Shown: one piece after another, positions 1-8,949 of the stretch
How the letters are laid out: every line of letters begins with the position of its first letter
How positions within the stretch are numbered: position 1 is the stretch's first letter
From: Salinisphaera orenii subsp. halophila YIM 95161
GTDB taxonomy: Bacteria > Pseudomonadota > Gammaproteobacteria > Nevskiales > Salinisphaeraceae
Reading direction: 5' to 3'
NCBI RefSeq assembly: GCF_003732545.1
Contig: NZ_AYKF01000082.1
Location: 1 to 34,971, forward strand
DNA: 34,971 nt
Program-made: the position numbers and the translations under genes
Notes under the pieces: model-generated
What the model was told of the DNA's origin: nothing
What the model saw: the letters and a program-made list of their open reading frames with translations, nothing else
Databases searched by the model: none

Positions 1-100
1 AAGTAATTGGTTGTTACTAAAGAGATTATACCGGCTTCGCCGTTCTGTTTGGTGCAATATCCGGGCTAGGCTTTCGCCCTTGCCCGGCCACCGACACCGC
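1..100. other. A+T-rich stretch at window edge
   Basis: The first 55 or so bases are much richer in A+T than anything else in the window (for example TTGTTACTAAAGAGATTATA). This could be the promoter region of the MFS gene at 101. No -35/-10 pair with good spacing stands out, so this is only a composition note. Confidence 0.3.
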
Positions 101-1339
101 ATGCGCCGCCGCTGGACGACCCTGCCCCGCGATACCCGTCTGCTGCTGGCTGCGCGCGCGGCGCGAAGCGTCGGCCAGGGTGCGCTGATCGTCGCCTTCG
201 CGCTCTATCTGGACGCACTCGGCTGGTCGGCGCCGGCGATCGGGGCACTGTTCACGGCCGGCCTGCTGATCGATACCGCGCTGATCGTCGCCCTGGGCCC
301 GGCCAGTGACCGTCTGGGCCGCCGCGTCTTTCTGCTCGCCTACGAGGCGGCACAGGCCGCGGCGGCGGTCATCGCCCTGTGCACGGCCGCGCCGGCCGCA
401 CTCGCGATCGCCGCCGTGGTGGGCGGCTTCGGGCGCGGCGCCAACGGCAGCAGCGGCCCCTTCGCGCCGATCGAGCTGTCATGGCTGTCGCAGGCCCTGC
501 CCCGGCGCGAGCGCGGCCGCGTGTACAGCCTGAACATGGCCATCGGGTTCTCGGGCATGGGCATCGGCGCGCTGCTCGGGGCCGGCCCGGCCCTGCTGGG
601 CGAGCTGCTGCCGGGGGCGCTGGCCTACCGACCCCTGTTCGCGCTGGTGCTGGCCGGCTCGCTCGTCTGTCTGGTCCTGATCGCGCTCGCGCGTGACGCA
701 CCGGCAGCGGCGCCACAAGCTACAACCGCGAGACCGGCCGCGGACGCAGAAGCTGACCGCGCGACCCGGCGAAGCGAGAACGCGCTCATGCGCTGGCTGT
801 TCGGCGTCAACGCGCTCAACGGCATCGCCATCGGCCTGGTCGGGCCGTTGATGACCTACTGGTTCGCGGTGCGTTTCGGGCGCGGACCGGCCGACATCGG
901 CCCGGTCATGGCGCTCGCCTATGGTGTCACCGCGGTCTCGTCGCTGTTCGCCGGCCGGCTGGTGGATCGCATCGGCGTGGTCCGTGCTGTGGTCTGGATG
1001 CGCAGTCTGGGGCTCGCGATCCTGCTCGTGCTGCCGCTGGTGCCGAGCTTCTGGATGGCCGCCGCACTGCACGTCGTGCGTTCGGCGCTCAACCGTGGCA
1101 CCGCCGGGGCCCGGCAGGCGCTGACCGTGAGCCTCGTGCGCCCGCACCGGCGCGGCGCCGCCGTCAGCACCGGCAGCGTGGCCATCCAGCTGCCGCGGGC
1201 GATCGGCCCCCTGTTCGCGGGTCTGCTGTTCGGCGGCGGCATGCTCGCGGCCCCGTTCTACATCGCCGCCGGTTTCTTTGGCGCCTACATCTACGCCTAT
1301 CGGCGGGTGTTCTCCGCCCACGATCCGACCCGGCGATAG
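101..1339 (+). CDS. MFS transporter
   Basis: This is a 413-residue polytopic inner-membrane protein with about 12 hydrophobic segments, the usual size for the major facilitator superfamily. A motif A-like loop, DRLGRR at residues 70-75, follows the second membrane segment, and a related DRIG loop sits in the second half, as expected for the duplicated MFS fold. It is probably a proton-driven exporter, but the substrate cannot be read from the sequence. The frame is open to the left edge of the window, with a TTG at position 11. I chose the ATG at 101 because the preceding codons are A+T-rich and unlike the rest of the gene. No clear ribosome binding site precedes it. The gene stands alone and ends in TAG. 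Confidence 0.8.
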   Translation: MRRRWTTLPRDTRLLLAARAARSVGQGALIVAFALYLDALGWSAPAIGALFTAGLLIDTALIVALGPASDRLGRRVFLLAYEAAQAAAAVIALCTAAPAALAIAAVVGGFGRGANGSSGPFAPIELSWLSQALPRRERGRVYSLNMAIGFSGMGIGALLGAGPALLGELLPGALAYRPLFALVLAGSLVCLVLIALARDAPAAAPQATTARPAADAEADRATRRSENALMRWLFGVNALNGIAIGLVGPLMTYWFAVRFGRGPADIGPVMALAYGVTAVSSLFAGRLVDRIGVVRAVVWMRSLGLAILLVLPLVPSFWMAAALHVVRSALNRGTAGARQALTVSLVRPHRRGAAVSTGSVAIQLPRAIGPLFAGLLFGGGMLAAPFYIAAGFFGAYIYAYRRVFSAHDPTRR

Positions 1340-1463
1340 CCGGACCGAACGGCTTATGGGCAGAAAATAAGCAGCTTCGGATTTGGATCGTGACGACAGC
1401 TGACAGCGATGTAGTTCATCTCGCGCGTTACCTGTCCGGCAGACCAGGCGATCGGTACCTGTT

Positions 1464-1714
1464 CTGGGCCTGTCAACACGTCGTTGGAGCCCGAGCCAGG
1501 CGCATCCTGAAAATCGACTATGGGCGGCAAGACGAGGCGTCGTGCACGCCGCGCAGTCACGCTGCGTCGAGGCTGGATTGCCGCACAGCAGCGCGTGTCC
1601 CTAAGGCTTGGGCCTCGAATCGCGCGCTGCGGCGTCGCCAGTCTTGACCATGGCGCAACACCAACGGTTTGCGGTCTCCAACGCGATGTTCATATAAGGA
1701 TTAACCGCTCCTAG
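1464..1714 (+). repeat. Dispersed intergenic repeat, copy 1
   Basis: This is one of three diverged copies of the same noncoding repeat (the others are at 15467-15771 and 26999-27260). Its left end, CTGGGCCTGTCAACAC at 1464-1479, is the exact reverse complement of the right end of copy 2. Shared internal blocks with copy 2 include TCCTGAAAATCGAC.ATGGGCGGCAAG, GGATTGCCGCAC, CTGCGGCGT.GCCAGTCTTGA and GCGGTCTCC.ACGCG. The right end is more degenerate (GGATTAACCGCTCCTAG). It lies between the converging MFS and TraB genes. It looks like a MITE-type element or a decayed insertion-sequence relic; no transposase is visible. Confidence 0.7.
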
Positions 1715-2119
1715 AGGGCCGGTGGACCTGCGCACACCCGACTTCGTCGCTATTGCGCCACGTTTCGTCGACGTAGCGCCTGAGGGCGTGATCGCATCGA
1801 TGCGCAAGGGCCGGCGGCGGCACAAATCCATCCGAACCGTGCATGCCATTGCCCTGTGCAATCCGGCCGAGGCCGCAGCGGGTGTGCTCGCCCAAGGCGC
1901 GATTCCGGCCTCGCATCGCCGGATACCGAACGGCACGAACTTGGACGGTCGCGCCCGGGCGGGCTCCGGTCCGACCGCCACGCCCGGCGCGGCCGATCGC
2001 GGCGTGGACGGGAACCTTAGACTGGCCCTTGAGCGCGGCGATGATCGACGGTCGGGCGGGGTTGGCGTGCAGGCACCGCTCGCCGTGCAGATGTCGCCGC
2101 GCCACCGCCGAGATCGGCG
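1715..2119. other. Intergenic stretch with no recognised gene
   Basis: Together with the 1340-1463 flank, this fills the gap between two convergent genes around repeat copy 1. Open frames exist on both strands (for example minus strand 1701-2123) but I recognise no domain, start signal or consistent codon bias. It may be decayed DNA belonging to whatever brought the repeat. Confidence 0.35.
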
Positions 2120-2989
2120 TCACTCCACGCGGGTGACCGTGTGCCCGCTCGCGCGCAGCCGCTCGACCAGACCACGCGGGCCGACGAGATGAACCGCGCC
2201 CACCAGCACGAGCGCGTTGCCGGATCGTGCAAGCAGGCGCTCTACGGTCGGCAACCAGGCCTCGTTGCGATCGTAGATCAGGCGGTCGTAGAGCGCCGGG
2301 TAGGCGTCGGCCTGTTCGGCGACGGAGGCCGCCAGCCCCGCCGCGTCACCGTTGCGCCAGTAGGCATAGATGTCGGCCGGCGCCTGTGCGAGTTCGTCGG
2401 CGCTGTCGAGGGTTATGGCGAGCTGGTCGCGCGACAGCGATGCCGGCATGTCGGTGACGATGGCGAGGTGCGCGTCGATGGCCTGCAGCGGCTGGACCGG
2501 GCGGGCGTCGGCGAGCGCGCGTTCGTGGAAATGGCCGTCGAGGCCGAGATCCGGGCGAAAGCCGGCCGCCCGGTAGGACTGCATCTCGATCGCCATGGCC
2601 ACGAACCAGGGCCGATAGCCGTCCAGCCGCCGCATCGACAGCCCCTGATCGCGCGCCACGGCCCGCGTGCGCCGATACAACTCCTCGCCGACGTGCGAGC
2701 GCAGATCGCCCGCGTCGTAGCGGGCGGCCGCCAGCAGGGCGTCGCGCGCCTGCGGCCGCTGCAGCGCCGCCTGATCGGCCTCCAGCACGAGCCATTCGGT
2801 CGCCTCATAGGCGCGTTCGTAGGGCGGCGGCAGCGGATACGCCCGCGGCGGCAGCATGTGCATCGAGCCGGCGAGATACACGTGGTTCTCGGCACCTTCA
2901 ACCCGCCAGACCAGACCAGCCGGGCTGGCGAGCGCGGATCCGGTGGTCACCCAGAGTACGGCGAGTAGAGCGATTCCGGCGCAGCGCAT
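2120..2989 (-). CDS. TraB/GumN family protein, secreted
   Basis: This 289-residue protein begins with a signal peptide (MRC, a hydrophobic core, then SALA before S22), so it probably acts in the periplasm or at the envelope. The TraB/GumN signatures are present: GSMHML at residues 41-46 and GAVHLVG at 264-270 near the C terminus. The family is related to Tiki-type metalloproteases that use a GxxH motif and conserved acidic residues, but its substrate in bacteria is mostly unknown. I chose the ATG at 2989 because it gives a compact signal peptide with a G-rich stretch upstream; ATGs at 3019 and 3022 are alternatives. It is divergent from the MFS gene at 3207. Confidence 0.85.
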   Translation of the reverse strand: MRCAGIALLAVLWVTTGSALASPAGLVWRVEGAENHVYLAGSMHMLPPRAYPLPPPYERAYEATEWLVLEADQAALQRPQARDALLAAARYDAGDLRSHVGEELYRRTRAVARDQGLSMRRLDGYRPWFVAMAIEMQSYRAAGFRPDLGLDGHFHERALADARPVQPLQAIDAHLAIVTDMPASLSRDQLAITLDSADELAQAPADIYAYWRNGDAAGLAASVAEQADAYPALYDRLIYDRNEAWLPTVERLLARSGNALVLVGAVHLVGPRGLVERLRASGHTVTRVE

Positions 2990-3206
2990 GGCCAGCCCCG
3001 TGTGTCGTGGTGCCCTCATCATCGCTGCCCGCGGCGCGCGCGTCACCCCGGCGGCGATGCCGGCGCATGCCGCGGCGTCACGACCGCGTTTACCGCAACG
3101 CAACAATGGCCGGGCTAGACTGGGCGCCCGGTCGGGATACGCAGCGCGCCTCGATGCCACCGGATCGATCACGCCATTCGCCGACGCGCCGCCCGAGCCC
3201 TGCGCC

Positions 3207-4388
3207 ATGTCCCAGACGCCCGCCAATCCGCTTTTCGTGCTCATCGCCCTGGCGACCGGCGGCTTCGCCATCGGGACGACCGAATTCGCGACGATGAGCC
3301 TGCTGCCGTTCATCCAGTCCAGCCTGGACATCGATCCATCCACGGCGAGTCACATCATCAGCGCCTACGCCCTCGGCGTCGTCTTCGGCGCGCCGGTGAT
3401 CACCGTGCTGGGCGCACGCATGGCCCGCAAACCGCTGCTGCTCATCCTGATGGTGCTGTTTGCGGCCGGCAACGCGCTGAGCGCGCTGGCGCCGAGCTAC
3501 GGCTGGCTGGTGTGCTTCCGCTTTCTCAGCGGCCTGCCGCACGGCGCGTATTTCGGTCTGGCCTCGCTCGTGGCGGCAGCCGTGGTGCCGCCGGCGCGCC
3601 GGACGCAGGCGGTCGGCTACGTGATGCTCGGATTGACCGCCGCGACCATCGTCGGCGTGCCGCTGGCGACCTGGCTGGGCGGGCTTGCCGGCTGGCGGCC
3701 CGGCTACTGGGTCATCGCCGGTCTGGCGCTGCTCGCGGCGGCCCTGATTCTACTGTTCGCACCACGCGACCGGGCCGCGGCCCAGGCCAGCCCCCTGCGC
3801 GAGCTGGGCGCGCTGGCGCGGCCGGCCGTCTGGCTGACGCTCGCGATCGGTGCGATCGGCTTCGGCGGCATGTTCTCTGTCTACACCTATCTGACCGCCA
3901 CGCTCGACGCGGTCACCGGTGTCGGCCAGCGCTGGATGCCGCTCGTTCTCGCGATCTTCGGCGTCGGCATGACGCTCGGCAATATCGTGCTGCCCCGGCT
4001 GGCCGATCGCGCGCTGATGCCCACGGCCGGCGGGCTGCTGGTATGGAGCGCCATGGCGCTGGCGGCGTTTCCGTTGGTCGCCGGCAACGTCTGGCTGCTG
4101 AGTGTCGACGTGTTCTGCATCGGCATCGGCGGCGCGCTCGGCACCGTGCTGCAGACCCGGCTGATGGATGTCGCCGGCGACGCCCAGAATCTCGCCGCCG
4201 CGCTCAACCACGTGGCCTTCAACACCGCGAACGCGCTCGGCCCCTGGCTGGCCGGTCTGGCGCTGGCGGCCGGCTTCGGCCTGCGCTCGACGGGCATCGT
4301 CGGCTGCGTGCTCGCGCTCGGCGGCCTGGCGATCTGGGCGATCGCATGGCGGGCCGGCCACCGTCCGGGGCCGGCCGCGCCCGACTGA
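3207..4388 (+). CDS. MFS transporter, AraJ-like DHA1 family
   Basis: This is a 393-residue, 12-segment inner-membrane transporter. The N-terminal pattern (GTTEFATM at residues 23-30, then SAYALGVVFGAP at 52-63 and the cytoplasmic loop GARMARKP at 69-76) matches the DHA1 branch that includes AraJ, NepI and Cmr-type drug or sugar exporters. A proton antiporter role is known for the family; the substrate here is not inferable. The ATG at 3207 was chosen because the family's first membrane helix starts right after it. The upstream frame continues antisense to the divergent TraB gene and is not used. Confidence 0.85.
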   Translation: MSQTPANPLFVLIALATGGFAIGTTEFATMSLLPFIQSSLDIDPSTASHIISAYALGVVFGAPVITVLGARMARKPLLLILMVLFAAGNALSALAPSYGWLVCFRFLSGLPHGAYFGLASLVAAAVVPPARRTQAVGYVMLGLTAATIVGVPLATWLGGLAGWRPGYWVIAGLALLAAALILLFAPRDRAAAQASPLRELGALARPAVWLTLAIGAIGFGGMFSVYTYLTATLDAVTGVGQRWMPLVLAIFGVGMTLGNIVLPRLADRALMPTAGGLLVWSAMALAAFPLVAGNVWLLSVDVFCIGIGGALGTVLQTRLMDVAGDAQNLAAALNHVAFNTANALGPWLAGLALAAGFGLRSTGIVGCVLALGGLAIWAIAWRAGHRPGPAAPD

Positions 4389-4448
4389 TCCCGACCGGAG
4401 CACGGCCCCGCCGACCGCCACGATTGCCGCGGCGATGCAAACATGGTA

Positions 4449-4478
4449 TTGGGTCGTACTGCTGCCCGCGGGCAGAAT
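4449..4478 (+). promoter_or_regulatory. Possible sigma70 promoter of the OmpA-like gene
   Basis: TTGGGT (4449-4454) and CAGAAT (4473-4478) are separated by 18 bases, about 95 bases before the ATG. The spacer contains a perfect 14-base palindrome, CTGCCCGCGGGCAG at 4462-4475, which could be an operator. Each hexamer matches the consensus only in part. Confidence 0.3.
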
Positions 4479-4573
4479 GACGCGAAAAACAAGAGAGGGG
4501 ACATCGGACGCCGGCGGATGGATCGACGGCGGCCGCTCTCGACGAACAACAATCGATAAAGGGAGAACGAGCG

Positions 4574-5254
4574 ATGAAAACCATTTTCGACTGGCGCCGC
4601 CTGGCCCTGGCGGCGACGGCGGCGATCGCACTCGCTGGCTGTGCCGCCGCACCGTCCTCCGGGGATGCCGACGACGACGGCGGCGCCTATGTCGTCGACC
4701 CGGACGGCAACGTCTACAAGGATGCCGACGGCAACTGCTGGCAGACGCCCAACGCACCCAAGAAGGAAATGCGGGCCGAGTGCGGCGATCAGATCGCCCA
4801 GACCGACGGCGATTCGGACGGCGACGGGGTGCCCGACAGCCGCGACGAATGCCCGGGCACCCCGCGCGGGGTGGAAGTCGATGCCCGCGGCTGCCCGATC
4901 GAGCAGCAGTCGCCGATCGTGCTCAAGGGCGTGACCTTCGAGTTCGATTCGTCGAATCTGACGATGTCCGCCGAGAACCGCCTCGACAACGTCGTCGACG
5001 CGCTGGAGGCCAGTCCCGACGTGCGGTTCCGCATCGACGGCCACACCGACAGCGTCGGTTCCGAGTCCTACAACCTCGACCTGTCGCAGCGCCGCGTGGA
5101 ATCGGTGCGCACGTATCTGATGGGTGCTGGCATCGACACGCGCCGCATCACGGCGACCGAAGGCCACGGCGAATCCGAGCCGGTGGCGACCAACGAGACC
5201 GCCGCCGGGCGCGCCCAGAACCGGCGTGTGGAACTCAGCGTCGTTTCCGACTAG
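4574..5254 (+). CDS. OmpA-family outer-membrane lipoprotein with TSP3 repeat
   Basis: The 226-residue product starts with a lipoprotein signal ending in ALAGC (lipidated Cys at residue 23). An acidic segment leads into a thrombospondin type 3 repeat (DGDSDGDGVPDSRDECPGTP, about residues 79-98), which normally binds calcium. The C-terminal OmpA/MotB domain (about 115-226) shows FEFDSSNL, IDGHTDSVGS and the final RRVEL, the parts that bind peptidoglycan diaminopimelate. It should tether the outer membrane to the cell wall, as other OmpA-TSP3 lipoproteins do. A good ribosome binding site, GGGAG at 4561-4565, precedes the ATG. It is a single-gene unit followed by a GC hairpin. Confidence 0.9.
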   Translation: MKTIFDWRRLALAATAAIALAGCAAAPSSGDADDDGGAYVVDPDGNVYKDADGNCWQTPNAPKKEMRAECGDQIAQTDGDSDGDGVPDSRDECPGTPRGVEVDARGCPIEQQSPIVLKGVTFEFDSSNLTMSAENRLDNVVDALEASPDVRFRIDGHTDSVGSESYNLDLSQRRVESVRTYLMGAGIDTRRITATEGHGESEPVATNETAAGRAQNRRVELSVVSD

Positions 5255-5269
5255 ACCGGTGTGACCGAC

Positions 5270-5299
5270 GCACCCGGGTCCCGGACGGGCCCCGGGTGC
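5270..5299 (+). terminator. GC hairpin after the OmpA-like gene
   Basis: GCACCCGGGTCCC and GGGCCCCGGGTGC form a 13-bp stem with one mismatch and a short loop, 16 bases after the stop codon. There is no T-run after it, so it is a U-less terminator or an mRNA-stabilising hairpin. Confidence 0.5.
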
Positions 5300-5428
5300 G
5301 CTCGGAGACCCTGCCCCGGACGCCGCCGATCCGCGCGCGGCACGGCCCTCGTCCGGCGGGTCGCGCTATACCGTCGGGCGCGGACCTTCTAGACTCGAGC
5401 CGACAACCGAACTGCGCTGGAGAGATGA

Positions 5429-5860
5429 ATGAAACGGGTCAGGGATCTGCTGCGGGAGAAGGACACCGACATGTGGTCGGTGGCCCCGGACGACACGGTC
5501 TACGACGCCATCAAGCTCATGGCCGACAAGAACATCGGCGCCGTCCTGGTGCTCGACGGCGGGCGGCTGGTGGGCCTGCTGTCCGAGCGCGACTACGCGC
5601 GCAAGATCACCCTCGAGAACCGGCGGTCCCGCGAGACCGCAGTCCGCGACGTCATGACCACTCACGTCGCCTACGCGGAGCCTTCGGAAACCCTCGAGGA
5701 ATGCATGGCCCTCATGACCGACAAGCGTTTCCGCCATCTGCCGGTCATGGAGGGCGACACGCTGATCGGAGTCTTGTCCATCGGCGACCTCGTCAAGGCC
5801 GTGATCGCTGAACAGCGCTTTCTCATCAAACAGCTCGAGCACTACATCAGCGGCGGCTGA
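5429..5860 (+). CDS. CBS domain pair protein
   Basis: The 143-residue cytoplasmic protein consists almost only of two CBS motifs (about residues 8-60 and 75-135) forming one Bateman module. Typical features are the GAVLVLDGGRLVGLLSERD block in the first and FRHLPVMEGDTLIGVLSIGD in the second. Such stand-alone modules bind adenine nucleotides such as AMP, ATP or NAD(H) and regulate partner proteins; there is no attached catalytic domain and the partner is unknown. A Shine-Dalgarno GGAGAG (5419-5424) sets the start. It is transcribed alone in the same direction as its flanks. Confidence 0.9.
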   Translation: MKRVRDLLREKDTDMWSVAPDDTVYDAIKLMADKNIGAVLVLDGGRLVGLLSERDYARKITLENRRSRETAVRDVMTTHVAYAEPSETLEECMALMTDKRFRHLPVMEGDTLIGVLSIGDLVKAVIAEQRFLIKQLEHYISGG

Positions 5861-5971
5861 AGCCCGTCAGCGGGCAGCTCGCTGCTGGCGGCCGGCGGCC
5901 GCGCCGCATCGCGCCGGCGCACGCCGACGTAACCGCCCCCCGGACGGACGCCGATATCGCGGGAGGTCCCA

Positions 5972-6277
5972 ATGCGCTACCGAGGCCGCACGAGCCTGAT
6001 CCTGATCCTGTCGCTCGCCGGCGTCGTGACGGCGCCGGCGCTGGCCGCCGGGTTGAACGACCACCGCACGCCCGCCGGGCGCGCGGGGTCGGACAGCCTC
6101 GATCGCGGCCTGGATTCGCGCAGCCGGCAGCGCGACAACCTGTCCCGGCAACTGGAGCAGAACCGCGAGCGACTCGACAGCGCATCGGAGGCGCGCCGGC
6201 TGGACCGCAACGCCGACGATCTGAGTGAGCGTCTGCGCCGAGAACGCCGGAACGCGACCGGCGCGGGGCCGGATTAG
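5972..6277 (+). CDS. Small secreted coiled-coil protein
   Basis: This is a 101-residue product with a clear signal peptide (RGRT, a hydrophobic core, then APALAA). The mature part is extremely charged and rich in Arg, Asp, Ser and Leu (SRQRDNLSRQLEQNRERL), with heptad-like spacing that predicts a helical coiled coil. I do not recognise a family. A strong ribosome binding site, GGGAGG (5961-5966), and the signal sequence support a real gene. Function is unknown; a periplasmic or cell-surface structural role is the simplest guess. Confidence 0.7.
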   Translation: MRYRGRTSLILILSLAGVVTAPALAAGLNDHRTPAGRAGSDSLDRGLDSRSRQRDNLSRQLEQNRERLDSASEARRLDRNADDLSERLRRERRNATGAGPD

Positions 6278-6520
6278 ACCGTCGACTGCATCCGAGCCCG
6301 CGCCGACACTGTTGCGCACCCGGACGAAGCGTTGCGGCGGCGCCCCGCTCGCCCGCGTGCGGCAAGGCCGGGTTGCTGCGCCCAGCGAATTTTACGGGGC
6401 GTCTGTTCCGTCGACGGGCGGTCCATGAGTCATCCGCCACGACCGCCCTGTCGCCCCGCACATTCCGATCGGCAGCCCTCGCAATCCGAGCCGCACCGCG
6501 CTGAACGCGACATGCTGACC

Positions 6521-6547
6521 AAACAGCCGCCGGCTTCGTCAGCCGGC
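6521..6547 (-). terminator. Intrinsic terminator of htpX
   Basis: On the minus strand, directly after the htpX stop codon, GCCGGCT and AGCCGGC form a perfect 7-bp stem (6529-6547) followed by TGTTT. It is the only hairpin in the window that I saw followed by a short T-rich tail. Confidence 0.65.
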
Positions 6548-6552
6548 AGCGG

Positions 6553-7422
6553 CTACATCCGCGCCCGCGTACCCGGGGCCATCGACTCCAGGCGACGGAC
6601 CCGCTCCTCCGTGGCCGGATGGGTCGAGAACAGCTTCGACACGCTCGTACCGCTCAGCGGGTTGACGATGAACAGGTGCGCGCTGGCCGGATTACGCTCG
6701 GCCGACTGCATCGGCTGGGCGTGATTGGCCTGTTCCAGCTTGCGCAGCGCGCTGGCCAGGCCCCGCGGGCTACCCGCGATTTCGGCGCCCCCCGCATCGG
6801 CGGCATATTCACGCGAACGCGATACAGCCAGCTGGATCAGCGTCGCGGCGATCGGCGCCAGGATCATCATCGCCAGGCCGCCCAGCATTCCGCCGCCCTG
6901 ATTGTCGTTGCCGCGAAAACCGCCGAACAGCATGGCCCACTGCGCCATGTTGGCGATCATGGCGATCGCGCCGGCGAAGGTCGCGGCGATCGCGCTGATC
7001 AGCGTATCCCGGTGACGCACATGCGCCAGCTCGTGCGCGAGCACGCCGCGCAGTTCCTCGCGGTTCATCAGCCGCATCAGGCCCGTGGTGGCCGCGACCG
7101 CGGCGTGGGTCGGATTGCGACCGGTGGCGAACGCGTTGGGCGTGACCGATTCCATCAGATAGACCTTCGGCATCGGCAGACCGGCGCGCTGCGATAGCTC
7201 TCGGACGATGCCGTGCAGCTCCGGCGCTTCGTCGGCGCCCACCTCGCGCGCACCGTGCATCTTCAGCACCAGACGGTCGGAGAACCAGTAGCTGCCGAAG
7301 TTCATCGCCACGGCGAAGCCCAGTGCGATGACCATGCCGCCGGTGCCGCCGAGCGCGTTGCCGACCAGCACGAGAAGCACGGTCAACCCGGCCAGCAGGA
7401 AGGTCGTGCGCAGTGCATTCAT
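6553..7422 (-). CDS. htpX: Protease HtpX
   Basis: This is a 289-residue inner-membrane zinc metalloprotease of the M48B family. Membrane segments lie at about residues 6-24 and 28-46, with two more after the catalytic helix. The zinc motif HELAH is at 130-134 and the third ligand region, [13 protein letters not shown], lies near 212. HtpX degrades damaged or misassembled membrane proteins together with FtsH. The ATG at 7422 has an AGAGAGGG ribosome binding site just upstream. It lies 65 bp downstream of the DUF421 gene on the same strand and could be cotranscribed or use its own promoter in that gap. Confidence 0.95.
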   Translation of the reverse strand: MNALRTTFLLAGLTVLLVLVGNALGGTGGMVIALGFAVAMNFGSYWFSDRLVLKMHGAREVGADEAPELHGIVRELSQRAGLPMPKVYLMESVTPNAFATGRNPTHAAVAATTGLMRLMNREELRGVLAHELAHVRHRDTLISAIAATFAGAIAMIANMAQWAMLFGGFRGNDNQGGGMLGGLAMMILAPIAATLIQLAVSRSREYAADAGGAEIAGSPRGLASALRKLEQANHAQPMQSAERNPASAHLFIVNPLSGTSVSKLFSTHPATEERVRRLESMAPGTRARM

Positions 7423-7461
7423 CGAGATGCCCTCTCTGATAACGAGCCCATCGCTCAACCT

Positions 7462-7491
7462 CTTAAATGGCGTCGGCGCGTCCGGAATCAA
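7462..7491 (-). promoter_or_regulatory. Possible htpX promoter
   Basis: On the minus strand TTGATT (7486-7491) and TTTAAG (7462-7467) are 18 bases apart, with four of six matches each to the sigma70 consensus. The -35 overlaps the stop codon of the DUF421 gene. No convincing heat-shock (sigma32) promoter was seen. Confidence 0.3.
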
Positions 7492-8081
7492 GCGCTGCGC
7501 GACGTCTGTCGACGGGCGTCGAACGTCGGCTGTTCGGCGAGCACGCCGGCCAGCAGTTCACGCCCGCGCACGCCCGAGAACAGGTCCGGGTCCACCGATT
7601 CGCGCCGTTCGATGACCGCCACGTCGCCGGTCGTCTCCATGACCACCGCCAGCACCTGGCTCGGATGGGTGACCCCGGCCAGCCGAAGCTTGGCGCGCAG
7701 GTCGTCCCGGGTGACCCGGGCCATGGTGAGATGATCGTCGAGGATGCGCTCGCCGGCCATGAGCAGGAGCGGCTCGTTGTCGATCAGCCGGGCGAAAGCC
7801 GGCCAGGAGCGCCGCAGCCGCGCGATCTTGTACTGAATGCCGTACAGCACCGCCAGGCCCACGATGCCGGTGACCAGCGGTGGCTTGTCATTGAGCAGCG
7901 TCGATGCGATCACCGAACCGAGCGCGACCGTGATGGCGAAGTCGAACCCCGACATCTTGGAAAAGCTGCGCAGGCCCACCAACCGGGTGAACAGCATCAG
8001 CGCGGCGTAAATGACCAGGCCCGACACGACCACGCCGATCAGCGATCCAAGGTCGCCGGCAAGCCAGCTGGATTGATTCAT
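7488..8081 (-). CDS. DUF421 (YetF-like) membrane protein
   Basis: The 197-residue protein has three N-terminal membrane helices (about 12-32, 44-62, 68-84) followed by a cytoplasmic alpha/beta domain. The conserved DUF421 segment [24 protein letters not shown] (residues 33-56) and the downstream [18 protein letters not shown] block identify the family, typified by Bacillus YetF. The biochemical role of DUF421 proteins is not settled; they are often found with stress or sporulation genes. The ATG at 8081 fits the family start, but no good ribosome binding site is visible. HtpX follows on the same strand. Confidence 0.85.
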   Translation of the reverse strand: MNQSSWLAGDLGSLIGVVVSGLVIYAALMLFTRLVGLRSFSKMSGFDFAITVALGSVIASTLLNDKPPLVTGIVGLAVLYGIQYKIARLRRSWPAFARLIDNEPLLLMAGERILDDHLTMARVTRDDLRAKLRLAGVTHPSQVLAVVMETTGDVAVIERRESVDPDLFSGVRGRELLAGVLAEQPTFDARRQTSRSA

Positions 8082-8282
8082 GGGCGGACACGGCGGGCCG
8101 GAGGAAAGGATGCGCGGCACGATGCCTGCCGCCCGGCGAATCGGCAATCCGTAGCACCCGCGCGCTGCGAGAGCGCCGAACCGACGGTCGGTCCGGCGCG
8201 ATGGGCGATTCCTGCCACCGCCGTCCACGCCCTGCCGCCCGCATTTGCTAGTGTGGCATCGAATCACGCACGAGAAACGCCC

Positions 8283-8909
8283 ATGATCCGCTATCCGCTG
8301 CTTCTCCTGGCCATTGCCGTCCTCCTCGGCGGCTGCACGACCCTCCGGGAGACCGAACCCGATCAGACGGCACGCCACCAGATGCTGTTGTCCACCGCGG
8401 CCGACGAGGCCAGCCAGCGCATTTCGCCCAATCTGCCGGCGGGCACGTCCGTGTTCGTCAACACCGACCACTTCGGCTCGTCGGACGACTACCAGTCCAG
8501 CTATGCCATCGGCGCGATCCGGGCGGCGATTCTCAAGCAGGGATACAACCTCGCAGCCAGCGCCGACGAGGCCGACACCATTGCCGAGGTCAGCAGCGGC
8601 GCGCTGTCGATCGATCGCCGCGAACGACTGCTCGGCGTTCCGAGCGCTTCGGTACCCATCCCGCTGGCCGGGCCGTTCAAGACGCCCGAAATCTCACTCT
8701 GGAAGAGCAAGGAACGCACCGGCGTGGCCAAGTTCCGGCTGACCTTCTACGACGCCGAGACCGGCGCGCTGCAGGACGCCAGCGACCCGGTCTATGGGTT
8801 CTCCCACTTCGACCGCTCGTCGCTCCTGTTCTTCGGCAGCACGGACAGCAATCTCATGCCGCCGGACGTCGAGGAACGCCGCGAGAGCAACGCCGGGACC
8901 CAGGACTGA
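8283..8909 (+). CDS. Lipoprotein, DUF6655-like
   Basis: This 208-residue protein has a lipoprotein signal peptide ending LLGGC (lipidated Cys about residue 18). The rest is an alpha/beta sequence with SVFVNTDHFGS, an AIRAAILKQGYNLA helix, then LLGVPSASVPIP and TPEISLWKSKERTGVAKF. These blocks resemble lipoproteins that I know as DUF6655; I am moderately sure of that assignment. No enzymatic motif is evident and the function is unknown. It is divergent from the DUF421 gene, with about 200 bp between them. Confidence 0.75.
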   Translation: MIRYPLLLLAIAVLLGGCTTLRETEPDQTARHQMLLSTAADEASQRISPNLPAGTSVFVNTDHFGSSDDYQSSYAIGAIRAAILKQGYNLAASADEADTIAEVSSGALSIDRRERLLGVPSASVPIPLAGPFKTPEISLWKSKERTGVAKFRLTFYDAETGALQDASDPVYGFSHFDRSSLLFFGSTDSNLMPPDVEERRESNAGTQD

Positions 8910-8927
8910 GTCACCGCTTCCGGGCCT

Positions 8928-8949
8928 GCCCGGCGATTCGTCGCCGGGC
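8928..8949 (+). terminator. Perfect hairpin with UUCG loop after lipoprotein gene
   Basis: GCCCGGCGA-TTCG-TCGCCGGGC is a perfect 9-bp stem closed by a UUCG tetraloop, 18 bases after the stop codon. There is no T-run downstream. It probably terminates transcription or protects the 3' end. Confidence 0.6.

Noticed and set aside
1701-2123. Minus-strand open frame that might be a transposase fragment
   Set aside because: I looked for DDE, IS481, IS5 and IS110-type motifs and found none, so I do not call it.
1722-2192. Plus-strand open frame of 156 codons
   Set aside because: No domain, no ribosome binding site, and the 3' part lies antisense to the TraB gene.
3887-5167. Long minus-strand frame of 426 codons
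   Set aside because: It is antisense to the MFS and OmpA genes and gives no recognisable domain.
7467-8909. Extending the lipoprotein upstream to 7467
   Set aside because: This would run antisense through DUF421; the lipoprotein signal at 8283 is the real start.
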